From Sulfurihydrogenibium subterraneum DSM 15120 (GTDB lineage Bacteria; Aquificota; Aquificia; Aquificales; Hydrogenothermaceae): a stretch of DNA of 64,000 bases. The notes beneath the pieces are model-generated. The model was not told the DNA's origin. It did no database searches and saw nothing but the letters and a program-made list of their open reading frames with translations. A program made the translations under genes and the position numbers. Below, one piece after another: positions 40,077-50,184 of this stretch. How positions within the stretch are numbered: position 1 is the first letter of the stretch; each line of letters starts with the position of its first letter. Where the stretch lies: assembly GCF_000619805.1 (NCBI RefSeq), contig NZ_JHUV01000012.1:62001-126000 (forward strand). The letters run 5' to 3'.

Positions 40077-40729
40077 TGGTTATTCTCCTTAAAAAGTACA
40101 GTTTGTATGGATTTATATTTTTTCGTAATAGGGTCAAAGTACCACGTTATTACTCCTATTGCTTTTCCAGATTCTAATGATGTTGTCGCAACTCTTGCAA
40201 CAGTAACAGCGGTATATATTCTAAAATTAGTTATTGATATATTGCTTTTGAATGAGACTATACAATTAGGAATTTTCTGTAAAGCTTGGTTAAGACTTGA
40301 CATATTACAACTTCCATCAGAATTTGGATATATAGTTAACCAACTGCCTAAATTTGACAAAGGATTTGAAAAATTTTCATTGGTTTCGTAATAAGGATCA
40401 TAAAAATTAGGAATTGAATCTCCATCAGAATCTTCGTTTGTGAAAGTACAGTTTTCTGTAATACTTCCAGAAGGATTATATACATCGCAAGATGAAAAAT
40501 CCCAGTTATCATAATAACTTGTTGGTTGTATCTGATTGTAAGGTAAAGAGTCAAAGTATTTAATAAAATTACTATTCATTTGCGAAGCCATATCTTTCAT
40601 CTTTTGAGATGTTGAATACTGAATGTAAAACAGTATGCCTCTTAAAAAACCAATAGAAACTAATAAAATAATAATAGATGCTATTAAAAGTTCTATTATA
40701 GTAAAACCTTTAACATTTCTTAATTGCAT
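40073..40729 (-). CDS. PilV-like minor pilin
   Basis: A 218-residue prepilin with leader MQLRNVKG and core FTIIELLIASIIILLVSIGFLRG, Glu5 present. The globular part has an Asp/Asn-rich stretch (NEDSDGDSIPNFYDPYYE) that looks like a calcium-binding DxDxD loop. Four Cys lie in SCDVY, NCTF, SCNM and NCIV. Gene order and size agree with PilV. It overlaps the FimT-like gene by ten bases and PilW by four. Confidence 0.82.
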   Translation of the reverse strand: MQLRNVKGFTIIELLIASIIILLVSIGFLRGILFYIQYSTSQKMKDMASQMNSNFIKYFDSLPYNQIQPTSYYDNWDFSSCDVYNPSGSITENCTFTNEDSDGDSIPNFYDPYYETNENFSNPLSNLGSWLTIYPNSDGSCNMSSLNQALQKIPNCIVSFKSNISITNFRIYTAVTVARVATTSLESGKAIGVITWYFDPITKKYKSIQTVLFKENNQ

Positions 40730-41211
40730 GTTATACTCCCATTTTCAACTCTAACTCTACCAAATCTATCTATACAAATTGTTTTATATACGTCAAAGTT
40801 ATTTTTTAAAACTATAGAACCTAATCCAAGGCCACAGCTTGCATTCCTAGGATAACCTTTTCTATCGAAGAGGAAGTAAAAGTCTGCATTAATAGTTACA
40901 CCTGATGGTAAAGTTACAGTCCTTACAACTTGATCTGTCCCTTGGTTAAAACTGCAATTGGAATTATTATCAATAAAGATTGTGTAAGTATTTTCGTTTT
41001 CATTCCCAAAAATACCTTGAAGATTAGATTTTGATAAAGAGTAAATTTTTACAGTATTTATATCAGCAACAATCATATTAATAGCCTGATTTAATCTTTG
41101 ATTTGCAACAAATACTAATATAGGTCTTATAACTACAGCCATTAGAATACCTATTATTACCAATACAACTAAAATTTCAAAAATATTATATCCTCTTACT
41201 TTTCTATCCAT
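40720..41211 (-). CDS. FimT/GspH-like minor pilin
   Basis: A 163-residue prepilin with leader MDRKVRG and core YNIFEILVVLVIIGILMAVVI, Glu5 present. The C-terminal domain has the GspH/FimT beta pattern (VRTVTLPSGVTINADFYFLFDRKGYP, here split by loops) and ends with ICIDRFGRVRVENGSITCN, a typical GspH end. FimT-type pilins help assembly and in some bacteria bind DNA. It overlaps pilY1 by 16 bases. Confidence 0.85.
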   Translation of the reverse strand: MDRKVRGYNIFEILVVLVIIGILMAVVIRPILVFVANQRLNQAINMIVADINTVKIYSLSKSNLQGIFGNENENTYTIFIDNNSNCSFNQGTDQVVRTVTLPSGVTINADFYFLFDRKGYPRNASCGLGLGSIVLKNNFDVYKTICIDRFGRVRVENGSITCN

Positions 41212-44200
41212 AGTATAAACCCTGGTTTACCGGTGATAGGTTGTTGTGATTGTCTAACAACCACCCCGGATGATATTTGGATAAACTTTTCGTAAGTGTT
41301 TGGAGAATTTTGACTTACTGATACTTGGAAAGGATTTCCTCTTGGTGGAATACCAACTCCTAAATTTACAGAAGGATTTATAGTAACTGTTTGACCTACA
41401 GATATTGTTCCTGTTACAGCATTTGGTGATAATATTGCCGGATTAGGATAAGCGGTTCCAGATTTATAGTATAGTGCGTAAAGTTTAGAATTTCCTTCAT
41501 AGGCACAAATATCGTTTGGTGGTATAAATGTCATGAAGTCTATTATACTTCCAAAGACTAAACTTTGGGATATAACCCCTTCATTACTTAATTCCTTATA
41601 CCATCCTTTATCAACTTCCGCTGGAGTATTTCCTTTAGCTGTGTAAACTACATCTTTATTACTACATCCCGTTGAATCGCATATACAAACTTTTTTAACT
41701 TCTACTACGGTAGCTTGGATATTTTCGTTTGTAGTATCTGTGAAATCTGATTTAGTAAATGTTGTACTGCAACTTCCATTCCAACATGGATCTTTAAAGC
41801 CTATAAAGTAATTTTTATAACTTAATGTTTTATCATCCTCTGTTAGATATCTTCCTGTACCAAAGAATACCCAGAGATTTCCTTTTTCATCTTTTGTAAA
41901 GTTAGGTGCAGCTGTGACAGGTGGTGTATGGTTATTATTAGTAAATGTTTCCATATCAACAGCGTTAGAAAGTGATGCTGATGAAAGACCGTTTTTTATA
42001 ACTAATCTGTAAAATTGTCCCCAGTTATTCCATACATTTCCTTGTTTCTTTAATCCATAGAGTCCAAAGTATATAGTGTCATCTGAATAGTCATTATCAA
42101 CGTCAACTGGAAAAGTGTCACCCACTGCTGTTACAGTGTTATTTGGTAAAGGTATGGTAATTTCATTGACTTTATTTCCAGTTTTTAAATCAAAAAAGTA
42201 AATTTTAGGATTATTGACAAATTTTGAATTTGAGTCTGGTTTAGGGTCATTTGGTCCTGTTCCGACTACAACATACCAATTTCCGTTTTTGGTGGCATCA
42301 CCTAATCTTATTACGGATGGATAAGATAAGACCAAAGTATTATCTGGCAGGGTTATTTCCCATAAAACTGTTGGTGTTGAAGCTGAAGGATTTTTTAGCC
42401 AGTCTGTAATATCGAGAGCAAATAAAGAAGAACTATACGTTGTATTGCCTGCAGTTAAGGCTTTTCCTCCAAATCCCATTGTACCAATTACAATAGTTCT
42501 CCAAGAATTAGAAGTTTTGTCGTCATTAGGATTTCCATTTATTGAAGCATCAAAAACTATTACCCTACTATCTAACGTAGGAACATGGCAGTAGTCTTTT
42601 CTTCCATACCACAATAAATAAGGTATAGCATTTTTAGGTATAAAAGCAAATTCTTCCTTGCCAATCAAGTTATTTCCGGAATCCGTTGGAGAGTTTTGAA
42701 GTTTAACAGGATTATCTGGGTCTGTTGTAGATTGGTCTGTAATAGTCCCCATTCTAAAAAAGTGGAGCATTCCATCATTTGCGCCTTGAATAAGAATACT
42801 TGGTCTATTTTTATAATCTTCTGAGTTTACATAACTGTAATAAGTTGAGTCTTGATATCTATAGTCGTAATTATTTAATTTTTCGTTTGATACGACAGCA
42901 GGGGTTGAAGTGATGGTATCGCCTAATTTCCAAATTTTGTCTCCTGTCAATCCCGGGCATACATCAGAAATTTTTATTTTCATATTTCTTTTTACATAAT
43001 CATTAGATAAACAGGTAGAATCAGAAGATAAATCCTCACCTCTTAAAAATCTTATAATACATTGTGTAGTAGAATCGTTTATTGAATTATCGGAAGAATT
43101 ATTATCAACTAAATCCCAAATATTTTTAAAATCGGAAGAGTTTGAAGTAGTGAGTTCTTTTAATGAGTTTCCTGCATTGTAATAAATTCTTCTGTCAGAT
43201 GGATTACAGTTTCCAAGCCAACAGCTGCTATCAAATACGGGAATTAAATTCACTAAATCTTTTGTTCCTGTTGAAGTACATGTAGAGGTATCTGTAAGAA
43301 TAGCAGCTTTGGTTTGATTGTAATTGTAATCAAAATATATTTGGAAAATTTTGTCAACGTCGAGGTTTAAAACTTTATTTGAGTTTGTATCCTCCCTATT
43401 ATCGTTTTTGGGGTCTACCCAATAGGATCTTGAAAAACCAATCCAGTTTATATCTCTTCCTGTAGAGTCTGTATAAGAAGAAAAGAAGAAAGGTTGAATC
43501 ATTAAGGAAGAAATGGAAGTTTTTGTTGATAATGTAGCAACGGTTGAACCGGAGGAAGCACGCTTTAAAATATCCAGTATAGCATTCAAAATAGCATTCT
43601 TTATTTCAGTGGCATCTGAAGCAGAATAAAAAGTATCAGGTTGTCCATTTCCATCTTTATCCCAGTCAGGAGAAGAAGATGGAAGAGGTGTACAGCCGCT
43701 ACCTTTGCCACTACCACAGTCATCCATGTTGCAAGTATTTTGTGGATATCCAGTCAAGCTATCTGGCCAATTGCGACCATTTATATCAAAAGAACCATAC
43801 ATAGAGACATTTTTTAATGATGTTTCACCTGTACCACCCAAAAACAGACCTATTCCATAGAGAGCTTCAACCCTTGAAGATATACCAGTTTTTTGATTGG
43901 TAAAACCTCTTTTGTGGAGCCAGTAAGCTGGCACGACGGGGTCTGCGGAACTTGATTCAAAGCCATAGTCTATTGTGCATTTCCATGCTACACTACCAGG
44001 AGGACCTCCATAGTTCCACTGTCCATCCGTTAAAAGTATGACAAAGTTTTTAGCACAGGGGACTAACTTTAGCTCACTACCTTCACACTGATCATTGTTG
44101 TTTTCGTTAAAGCACTGGTACATGGGATTTTTCCATTTGTCTCCACTTCCAGATTGTGGATTTAGTCCCCCGTATCCAGGGTTTTCCTGTGCAAAGTAGT

Positions 44201-45035
44201 TATATGTATCCCAAAGTGCTGGGGCGGTAGGGGTTGCACCAGATGGGTCTTCCACATTTATGTGAGTGATGGCATTCTTGTAAGGGTTCAGGGCATCGTA
44301 GTTGTTGGATGAGGTAAAGTCCCCTATGTAAACGCTTGCATTGTTTCTTATCCTATTGCCACTAAAAAACATCACTCCTATGCGTGGCTCTAGACTCAGG
44401 TTTTTGAGCTGGAACAGTAGTGCCTGATTTATTCTATCCCAAGGAACTTTTACTTTAGTATCAGTATAAGTTTTAAGAATACATCCATAAGAATCGCAAG
44501 AAGTTTGATCACCAGATGTGCCGTAAGATTCAGGATTACATCTTTTTATCTGATAATTCCCTGTGTTTATACCCGTGTTGCAACTGCTGAGCGTTCCACC
44601 GGTTAGTGCCCACCTTACCAGGTCTATCCTGCTCATATACAGAAAGTTAAGGCAGGAACCTTTATATAATTTTCCTGTACTAATACCACTCTGCCTTTTT
44701 GGACATGTTGACGGGGTTCCACTCGACTCTTCCCAGTAGCCATTAGAGTTGTTATACTTGTAAACTTTATTGGGGTCAAAGTAGCCCTCCTCGGTGCCTT
44801 TGTATGTCCATCCGCATCCATTTGAATTATTACAACATCCATATTTACCACTTGTAGGATTGTAAGCACACCAAGACATAGAACCGCTTACGTCAATAAC
44901 CAGCATAACGTTAGGTGAGATAGCTTGCCCCATAAAAGGTGGCACATAACAATAGCTTTGCATATCAGCAGCTTTAGAAGTAAATGTATATAAAAACATT
45001 AAAGCAAAAATTAAGTTAAAGATTCTCCTGTCCAT
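41196..45035 (-). CDS. pilY1: PilY1-type pilus tip adhesin
   Basis: A 1279-residue exported protein. A signal peptide (about 1-22) is followed by a von Willebrand A domain from about residue 40 whose MIDAS motif is VIDVSGSM, with Cys-rich loops (SWCAYN, CCNNSNGC, CPKRQ). The C-terminal half is a PilY1 beta-propeller; DVDNDYSDDTIYFG there is the DxDxDxxxD calcium loop known to control PilT-driven retraction in Pseudomonas. PilY1 sits at the pilus tip, acts in adhesion and mechanosensing, and may prime pilus assembly together with minor pilins. All its genetic neighbours are minor pilins. Confidence 0.93.
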   Translation of the reverse strand: MDRRIFNLIFALMFLYTFTSKAADMQSYCYVPPFMGQAISPNVMLVIDVSGSMSWCAYNPTSGKYGCCNNSNGCGWTYKGTEEGYFDPNKVYKYNNSNGYWEESSGTPSTCPKRQSGISTGKLYKGSCLNFLYMSRIDLVRWALTGGTLSSCNTGINTGNYQIKRCNPESYGTSGDQTSCDSYGCILKTYTDTKVKVPWDRINQALLFQLKNLSLEPRIGVMFFSGNRIRNNASVYIGDFTSSNNYDALNPYKNAITHINVEDPSGATPTAPALWDTYNYFAQENPGYGGLNPQSGSGDKWKNPMYQCFNENNNDQCEGSELKLVPCAKNFVILLTDGQWNYGGPPGSVAWKCTIDYGFESSSADPVVPAYWLHKRGFTNQKTGISSRVEALYGIGLFLGGTGETSLKNVSMYGSFDINGRNWPDSLTGYPQNTCNMDDCGSGKGSGCTPLPSSSPDWDKDGNGQPDTFYSASDATEIKNAILNAILDILKRASSGSTVATLSTKTSISSLMIQPFFFSSYTDSTGRDINWIGFSRSYWVDPKNDNREDTNSNKVLNLDVDKIFQIYFDYNYNQTKAAILTDTSTCTSTGTKDLVNLIPVFDSSCWLGNCNPSDRRIYYNAGNSLKELTTSNSSDFKNIWDLVDNNSSDNSINDSTTQCIIRFLRGEDLSSDSTCLSNDYVKRNMKIKISDVCPGLTGDKIWKLGDTITSTPAVVSNEKLNNYDYRYQDSTYYSYVNSEDYKNRPSILIQGANDGMLHFFRMGTITDQSTTDPDNPVKLQNSPTDSGNNLIGKEEFAFIPKNAIPYLLWYGRKDYCHVPTLDSRVIVFDASINGNPNDDKTSNSWRTIVIGTMGFGGKALTAGNTTYSSSLFALDITDWLKNPSASTPTVLWEITLPDNTLVLSYPSVIRLGDATKNGNWYVVVGTGPNDPKPDSNSKFVNNPKIYFFDLKTGNKVNEITIPLPNNTVTAVGDTFPVDVDNDYSDDTIYFGLYGLKKQGNVWNNWGQFYRLVIKNGLSSASLSNAVDMETFTNNNHTPPVTAAPNFTKDEKGNLWVFFGTGRYLTEDDKTLSYKNYFIGFKDPCWNGSCSTTFTKSDFTDTTNENIQATVVEVKKVCICDSTGCSNKDVVYTAKGNTPAEVDKGWYKELSNEGVISQSLVFGSIIDFMTFIPPNDICAYEGNSKLYALYYKSGTAYPNPAILSPNAVTGTISVGQTVTINPSVNLGVGIPPRGNPFQVSVSQNSPNTYEKFIQISSGVVVRQSQQPITGKPGFILWIEK

Positions 45036-45037
45036 TT

Positions 45038-45316
45038 CTATTCTCCTATAGAAAACTCAACAATTTTATATTTAGTATTTTTTTCACAAGAACTGCCATC
45101 AATAGAAAAGTATATTTTCTTTCCTATAATGTTTCTATTTAGTTTTTTATCGATGGTAAAATATCTTGTACCTTTACAAGAACTGCTTTCAACGTTAATT
45201 TTTAATTCATTAGTCAGAGGAAAATAATCTTCTACTTTTCCTACTAAGAATAAATTATCAATAGCTAAAATTTTATAACTTATTAATAAAACTAAAATCA
45301 AGAAATACTTTTTCAT
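45038..45316 (-). CDS. small exported protein upstream of pilY1
   Basis: A 92-residue protein with a signal peptide (MKKYFLILVLLISYKILA) and a short mature beta-rich domain holding two Cys, in SSSCKGTRYF and GSSCEKNTKY, which may form one disulfide. AAGGAG precedes the ATG. It is two bases upstream of pilY1, so likely in the same transcript. No family recognised; a periplasmic helper of pilus assembly is a guess from position. Confidence 0.75.
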   Translation of the reverse strand: MKKYFLILVLLISYKILAIDNLFLVGKVEDYFPLTNELKINVESSSCKGTRYFTIDKKLNRNIIGKKIYFSIDGSSCEKNTKYKIVEFSIGE

Positions 45317-45391
45317 TATAAATAACTCCTTCCTTTGCTTTTTTAATGTATCTAAAGTATAAACCTTTTTCGTATAAAAATCGTGAAAAGT

Positions 45392-46114
45392 TTAAATCAG
45401 TTGACAGAATTTTTCGTAATCTTCTTTTGTGTCTATGCCGAGGGTGTCTTTTGATGCTTGAAGCACTTTGATTTTGTAGCCGTTGTAAAGTAGTCTAAGC
45501 TGTTCTAACTTTTCTACCTCTTCTAACGGAGATGGTTTTAGATTAAAAGAAAAGTCTAATAAAACTTCTTTTCTGTATCCATAGATGCCTATGTGTTTTT
45601 GGGGTTTTAGTATGGTTAACATTTTTGAAAAGTCTACATCTCTGTAAAATGGAATAGGACTTCTTGAAAAGTAAAGTGCATAACTGTCTTTGTCTGTTAT
45701 TACTTTGACTATGTTTGGATTTATGTAGTCTTCTTCCTTTTCTATTGGGTAAGATAAGGTTGCGACTTGGTCTTTTTCAAGGATTTGAAATAATTTTTTT
45801 ACGTCTTGAGGGTCTACCGTAGGCTCATCTCCTTGAAGGTTTACAACAGTGTTATAGTCTAAATCTTTTAATGCAAAGGCTATTCTGTCTGAGCCACTTT
45901 TTAAGTCTGAAGGTGTTAGTATCACTTCTACTGGATAGTCTTTTAAAACATTTTTAAACTCTAAATCATCACACACAACCACAACAGGATAGCCAACCTT
46001 TAAAGCATTTTCCACAGTCCAAGCTATAACTGGTTTACCTTTAACTGGTAAAAGTAGCTTGTCTTTTAGTCTTGTAGAGCCTCTACGAGCTGGAATAAAT
46101 ATAGCTTTCTTCAT
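45392..46114 (-). CDS. kdsB: 3-deoxy-manno-octulosonate cytidylyltransferase
   Basis: A 240-residue enzyme that activates Kdo with CTP to give CMP-Kdo for LPS inner core. IPARRGSTRLKDKLLLPVKGKP, VVVCDD, SGSDRIAFAL and VNLQGDEP are KdsB motifs, the last containing the metal-binding Asp. It overlaps the GH57 gene by four bases. With lptA and lptC it shows a Gram-negative outer membrane with Kdo. Confidence 0.96.
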   Translation of the reverse strand: MKKAIFIPARRGSTRLKDKLLLPVKGKPVIAWTVENALKVGYPVVVVCDDLEFKNVLKDYPVEVILTPSDLKSGSDRIAFALKDLDYNTVVNLQGDEPTVDPQDVKKLFQILEKDQVATLSYPIEKEEDYINPNIVKVITDKDSYALYFSRSPIPFYRDVDFSKMLTILKPQKHIGIYGYRKEVLLDFSFNLKPSPLEEVEKLEQLRLLYNGYKIKVLQASKDTLGIDTKEDYEKFCQLI

Positions 46115-48132
46115 TTCTCTGTAATCTCTAAAGTTATTTTAAAGTTTAACTCTTCTTTAAACGCTGTTAAAAATCCTATACTTAAGCCTTGATTGGTTAT
46201 GTCTATCGACTTTTCTGACTGGCTAACGGTGTTTATTGGATAGGTAAATATGTCTAACTCTTTGTTAAAGTTAAAAATTATTGTTTTTTGAGTGTAATCA
46301 TCTTTTAGTTTAAAGGTTGTAGATTTACCGTGATACACAGGCTGAGTTAGATGGTGTGGAAGGTTTGCAAAGTGAAAGTTAAACTCACAAACATAATTTA
46401 AAGTGTCTTTGTAGTTAGTCTGGAGCTGTAGGAAAGCTGTTATTTTGTTTTCTTCTACTTTGTAGGTTTTTATTAGGGTTGTGTTGTACTTTTTGTCTTT
46501 GTATATTCCTCCTTTTCTTTTAAAGACTATCTCATCTTTCGCATACTCAAGGTTAAATGGCTGATTTGCAAAGTCAGAGTACTCTCTAAAACTACATCTG
46601 TAAAAGCTTTCTAAGGTGAAGCTGTCATCTGTGATGTGGTCTATAAATGAGTTTTTTGTGTACCAGTCGTAGATAAGAAGGTCTTTAATGTGCTGTGGGT
46701 CTATCTCTAACTGAGCGTTGTGTATGGTTGTTATTCCTTCTTCGGAAGAAGCACACTGTTTTGGGTTTAATAGGTTTTTGTGATAGCCTTCTTTTCTTCT
46801 TGTTAGTGTGTTTTGAAAGTTAAACTCTTTATCTTTTAAAGATAGTTCTGTTAGCTGTCCAGACTCTTTTGAGTCAAAGATTAGTATAAGGTTTTGGGTT
46901 GTTATCTTTACTTCTTCGTAGCCGTCAAAGTCAAAGTCTTTTACTTGGATTTTTTTAGGTTTTGAAAGTTTTTCAAGCTCTTTATCTGCTTTTATTATGT
47001 ATTTGTAAGCATTATTTCTAAGGTTTGGTAAGTAAAGACCGCCAAATATTCCGTGCCACAAAACGTCATTACACTGAGATTTTAACAAATTTTCTAAAAA
47101 AGCCTTATCTTTTTTGTAGGATCTTCCAGTTGTAGAAAGGTCTAATATTCTTTTGTGAATACGGTTGCTTTCAGGGTACTTGACTAAAAAGTTGTGCCAG
47201 ATGTTGCCTTTTACAAACTTTTCAAAATGGTTCTGTAATCCGTTTTTTTCTAAAAACTCTTTTAGGTCTTCAAACTCCTCAAAATCTTCTGCAAATAAGC
47301 TCCACTCTCCCATCTCTTGGTAAGAGGTTATAGGAAGGTATGCCATTCCTATAGGTTTTTCTTCTTTTATGTAGTCTTGATAGTAGCAGGTTTTTATCTC
47401 TTTTTGAGATGATATTACTTCTAAAAATTGGTTTAACCATCTTTCTTGATAAACCCACCAGTGTGTTTTAGGCCACACTCCAAACTTTTCTCCATCGTCA
47501 AATATTATTCCAGCTGGATTTGTGCCGTATTTTGAGATTGAGTTTAGATAATCTAAAATCTTCTCTACAGGTTTAAAAGGTATTAAGTATCTTAGATTTT
47601 TATCTATTGGAAATAGATTTATTTTGTAGCCATTACTTTCGGTTGTGTAGTAGCCGTAGAGAGCTTCTTTTTTAAATCCTGCTAACAAAAAGTGATAGTC
47701 GTCAACTATAACATACTCTATTCCACACTCTACTAAGTCTGGAACTATGCTACTATCCCATACTCTCTCAGTAAGCCATAGTCCCTTTGGGGTCTGTCCA
47801 AAGTTTTCTTTTATAAAGTTGTTTAGTTTTTCTATCTGGTATTTTCTGTCATCTGATGGTATCACTGCAAGGATAGGCTCGTAAAATCCACCGCTGAAAA
47901 ACTCTATCTGTCCGTTGTCTGACAGGTCTTGCATAAGTTTAAACAAGTTTTTATCGTTGTTTTTTATGTACTCAAGAAGCCATCCTGAGTAATGGACTGA
48001 AAGTTTAAAGTTTGGATAATCCTTTACCACTTCTAAAAAAGGTTTGTATGCCTTATTAATAGCATCGTCAACTACTTCGTAAAAGTTATCTATCGGTTGG
48101 TGGCAGTGAATACCAAACAAAAGTTTAACCAT
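46111..48132 (-). CDS. GH57 4-alpha-glucanotransferase or alpha-amylase
   Basis: A 673-residue GH57 enzyme close in length to Thermococcus 4-alpha-glucanotransferase. HCHQPIDNF near the N-terminus is conserved motif 1; WLTERVWD carries the catalytic nucleophile Glu; IIFDDGEKFG carries the acid/base Asp. DUF1925/DUF1926-type beta domains follow (about 300-670). No signal peptide, so it acts in the cytoplasm on glycogen-like or malto-oligosaccharide chains. Coupled to a second GH57 gene 12 bases upstream. Confidence 0.9.
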   Translation of the reverse strand: MVKLLFGIHCHQPIDNFYEVVDDAINKAYKPFLEVVKDYPNFKLSVHYSGWLLEYIKNNDKNLFKLMQDLSDNGQIEFFSGGFYEPILAVIPSDDRKYQIEKLNNFIKENFGQTPKGLWLTERVWDSSIVPDLVECGIEYVIVDDYHFLLAGFKKEALYGYYTTESNGYKINLFPIDKNLRYLIPFKPVEKILDYLNSISKYGTNPAGIIFDDGEKFGVWPKTHWWVYQERWLNQFLEVISSQKEIKTCYYQDYIKEEKPIGMAYLPITSYQEMGEWSLFAEDFEEFEDLKEFLEKNGLQNHFEKFVKGNIWHNFLVKYPESNRIHKRILDLSTTGRSYKKDKAFLENLLKSQCNDVLWHGIFGGLYLPNLRNNAYKYIIKADKELEKLSKPKKIQVKDFDFDGYEEVKITTQNLILIFDSKESGQLTELSLKDKEFNFQNTLTRRKEGYHKNLLNPKQCASSEEGITTIHNAQLEIDPQHIKDLLIYDWYTKNSFIDHITDDSFTLESFYRCSFREYSDFANQPFNLEYAKDEIVFKRKGGIYKDKKYNTTLIKTYKVEENKITAFLQLQTNYKDTLNYVCEFNFHFANLPHHLTQPVYHGKSTTFKLKDDYTQKTIIFNFNKELDIFTYPINTVSQSEKSIDITNQGLSIGFLTAFKEELNFKITLEITEK

Positions 48133-48144
48133 AGCTCTCTCCTT

Positions 48145-50184
48145 CTACACTATCCAGTCGTAAGTAAAATCTTTCGATATGTCAATGTTTAAAACGCTGT
48201 AAACTGGCAGCTTTTCTATTATTTTATCATCTTCTAAAACTGTAAAAGACAAGTCAAAGTTTCTACAGTTAAAGAGGTTTATAGGAATTGCTATCTCAAT
48301 AACTTTTTTAGTACAAGCCTTTAACCCATTATTTTCATACAACAACGATTGAATTGGAACTATAAACTCTACTTCACAGGTTGACAGTATAGACATTTTT
48401 AACTTATAACCTTTGTCTGTTATACTTTCAACTTTACCATCTAACCTTAGGTATAGATACTCTTCATCATAGCCATAGTAAAGTTTTTCTAAGATTGTTT
48501 CAAAACTCATTGAAGACAGGTCAAATCTTAAGTCTATCTCTCCACTTTGTAGCCATTCGTAATAGTTAGACACATAACCGTCAATAATAGGTTTTAAATA
48601 ACCTGTAGGTTGTTTTAAAGTTGGTTGTTTGTATAGCTTTTTTATAGGTTTTAAAAGATTTGTGGGTATTGGTTTTTCTAACTCTTCGTAAACTTTTTGC
48701 AGGTTTAATCTAAATAGTAGGTCAAACCTATCTGCGTAATGGCTAAAGTGGTCATCTCCATACCACCAAAACCAATCACTTCCCTGTGCAATAAGTAGAT
48801 AGGTTTTCGCTTTTTGATAATTTTTACTTTCTTTTTCAGATTCTAAAATTTGTTTTGCTTGAGATAGATACTCCCAAGCAGTGTTTTTCTCAGGATGTCC
48901 TATCCAAGTAGAGAAGTTTCCGTATATCCAGCTTCCAGCTTTTATACTACTAAGGTTTTCAATTACTATGGTTTTTTCTAAAACTTCTGAAAATGTTATA
49001 ACCTCAAGCCAGTCTTGATTTGATAACTCTGTATAAAGTGCATCAAAAAAGTCTTTTCCGTTGTTTTTGTAAAACTCCCAAGCATTCTCTCCATCAAGAA
49101 TAACACTAACAACTGGATTAAATTCTACTTTTTCGTATATATGTTTTAACCTTGTTATAAAATCTTTCACTGCTTGTTTTTCATCTACATTCTGATATCT
49201 AAAACCTATTGCATCTGATAGGTATTTGTCCCTAAAAAATAGATAAACACCTTCGTATTTATAGACTTTATATATGTTTTCTAAATTTTTACTTGCTAAA
49301 CTGTTATAAAGAACGTCTTCATCGGAAGCTGTCCACTTTACATTATATTGACTAAAAAGCTTTATCGTATCGTTGCTTATACTTCCTTCTGATGGCCAAA
49401 AGCCAGAAGGCTGTATTTTAAAAACTTCTTGGTAAAAAGATACTGCATTTTTCACGTGGAGCTGAGCATCGTCTTTAAAACTTACTTTCGTTTTAGGCAG
49501 TGTAATGTTTGGTAAAGATTCTTTTGCAGAAGTTAAGTCTATTAAAAGAGGAATAATAGGATGGTAGTATGGGGTTGTTGATATTTCTATTTTTCTATTA
49601 CTTTGTAGTTTTTGATAAAAAGGTATGATTTCTTTTAAAAACTTGACAAGCTGGTTTATTAAATCTAACTTCTCTTGGTGAGTAAAGCCTGATTTTTTTT
49701 CTATAAGGCTTTTTATCAGTTGATTGTTCTCTCTTAAGTAGTTGCCAGCCCAAGAAAGTAAAAATAGGACTTGTAAGTCTATCAGCTCCTGATTTGTAAA
49801 TTTTGCATTAGATGAGTGTTTTTTTAGGTAAAGTTGATAGTACTTTTCAAATGGTTTTATCATAGTGTTAAGGTTTGCGTTAAAAGATATATCTAAAATG
49901 TAGTTTTTCTCTTCTTTTGATAAAGTTTCTACTGGTTTTTTAAAGGTTTTTATTAAATTGCAGGAGTCTGGGTTTTTTATGTATTCATACAGCTGTTTTA
50001 TTAAAGATGGAACAAGATTAAATGTTGCTTTTATCTTTGGGTATCTGCTTACGTGCCAAGGCATTTCGTAGTAATCTTTTATAGCGTGAAGAAAAACCCA
50101 AGGCATTTCAAAGACTTGAGTATAAGGGTTTTTGTAGTAAGGCTGGTGCATGTGCCACAAAAAGCAAAGATACAGCTTCTTCAT
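48145..50184 (-). CDS. GH57 family glycoside hydrolase, amylopullulanase-like
   Basis: A 679-residue cytoplasmic enzyme. WHMHQPYYKN is motif 1, FNLVPSLIKQL motif 2, GFWPSEGSIS includes the nucleophile Glu, and SVILDGENAWEFY includes the acid/base Asp. The C-terminal part (about 560-679) is a beta domain typical of this subgroup. ATG 50184 overlaps the DUF29 stop as ATGA and begins KKLYLCF, so I prefer it over 50199. It should cut alpha-1,4 and perhaps alpha-1,6 bonds. The paired GH57 gene suggests a storage glucan cycle. Confidence 0.88.
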   Translation of the reverse strand: MKKLYLCFLWHMHQPYYKNPYTQVFEMPWVFLHAIKDYYEMPWHVSRYPKIKATFNLVPSLIKQLYEYIKNPDSCNLIKTFKKPVETLSKEEKNYILDISFNANLNTMIKPFEKYYQLYLKKHSSNAKFTNQELIDLQVLFLLSWAGNYLRENNQLIKSLIEKKSGFTHQEKLDLINQLVKFLKEIIPFYQKLQSNRKIEISTTPYYHPIIPLLIDLTSAKESLPNITLPKTKVSFKDDAQLHVKNAVSFYQEVFKIQPSGFWPSEGSISNDTIKLFSQYNVKWTASDEDVLYNSLASKNLENIYKVYKYEGVYLFFRDKYLSDAIGFRYQNVDEKQAVKDFITRLKHIYEKVEFNPVVSVILDGENAWEFYKNNGKDFFDALYTELSNQDWLEVITFSEVLEKTIVIENLSSIKAGSWIYGNFSTWIGHPEKNTAWEYLSQAKQILESEKESKNYQKAKTYLLIAQGSDWFWWYGDDHFSHYADRFDLLFRLNLQKVYEELEKPIPTNLLKPIKKLYKQPTLKQPTGYLKPIIDGYVSNYYEWLQSGEIDLRFDLSSMSFETILEKLYYGYDEEYLYLRLDGKVESITDKGYKLKMSILSTCEVEFIVPIQSLLYENNGLKACTKKVIEIAIPINLFNCRNFDLSFTVLEDDKIIEKLPVYSVLNIDISKDFTYDWIV

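Noticed and set aside
44633-44869. A 78-residue minus-strand frame inside pilY1
   Set aside because: It lies in another phase of a long PilY1 frame that has an intact vWA motif.
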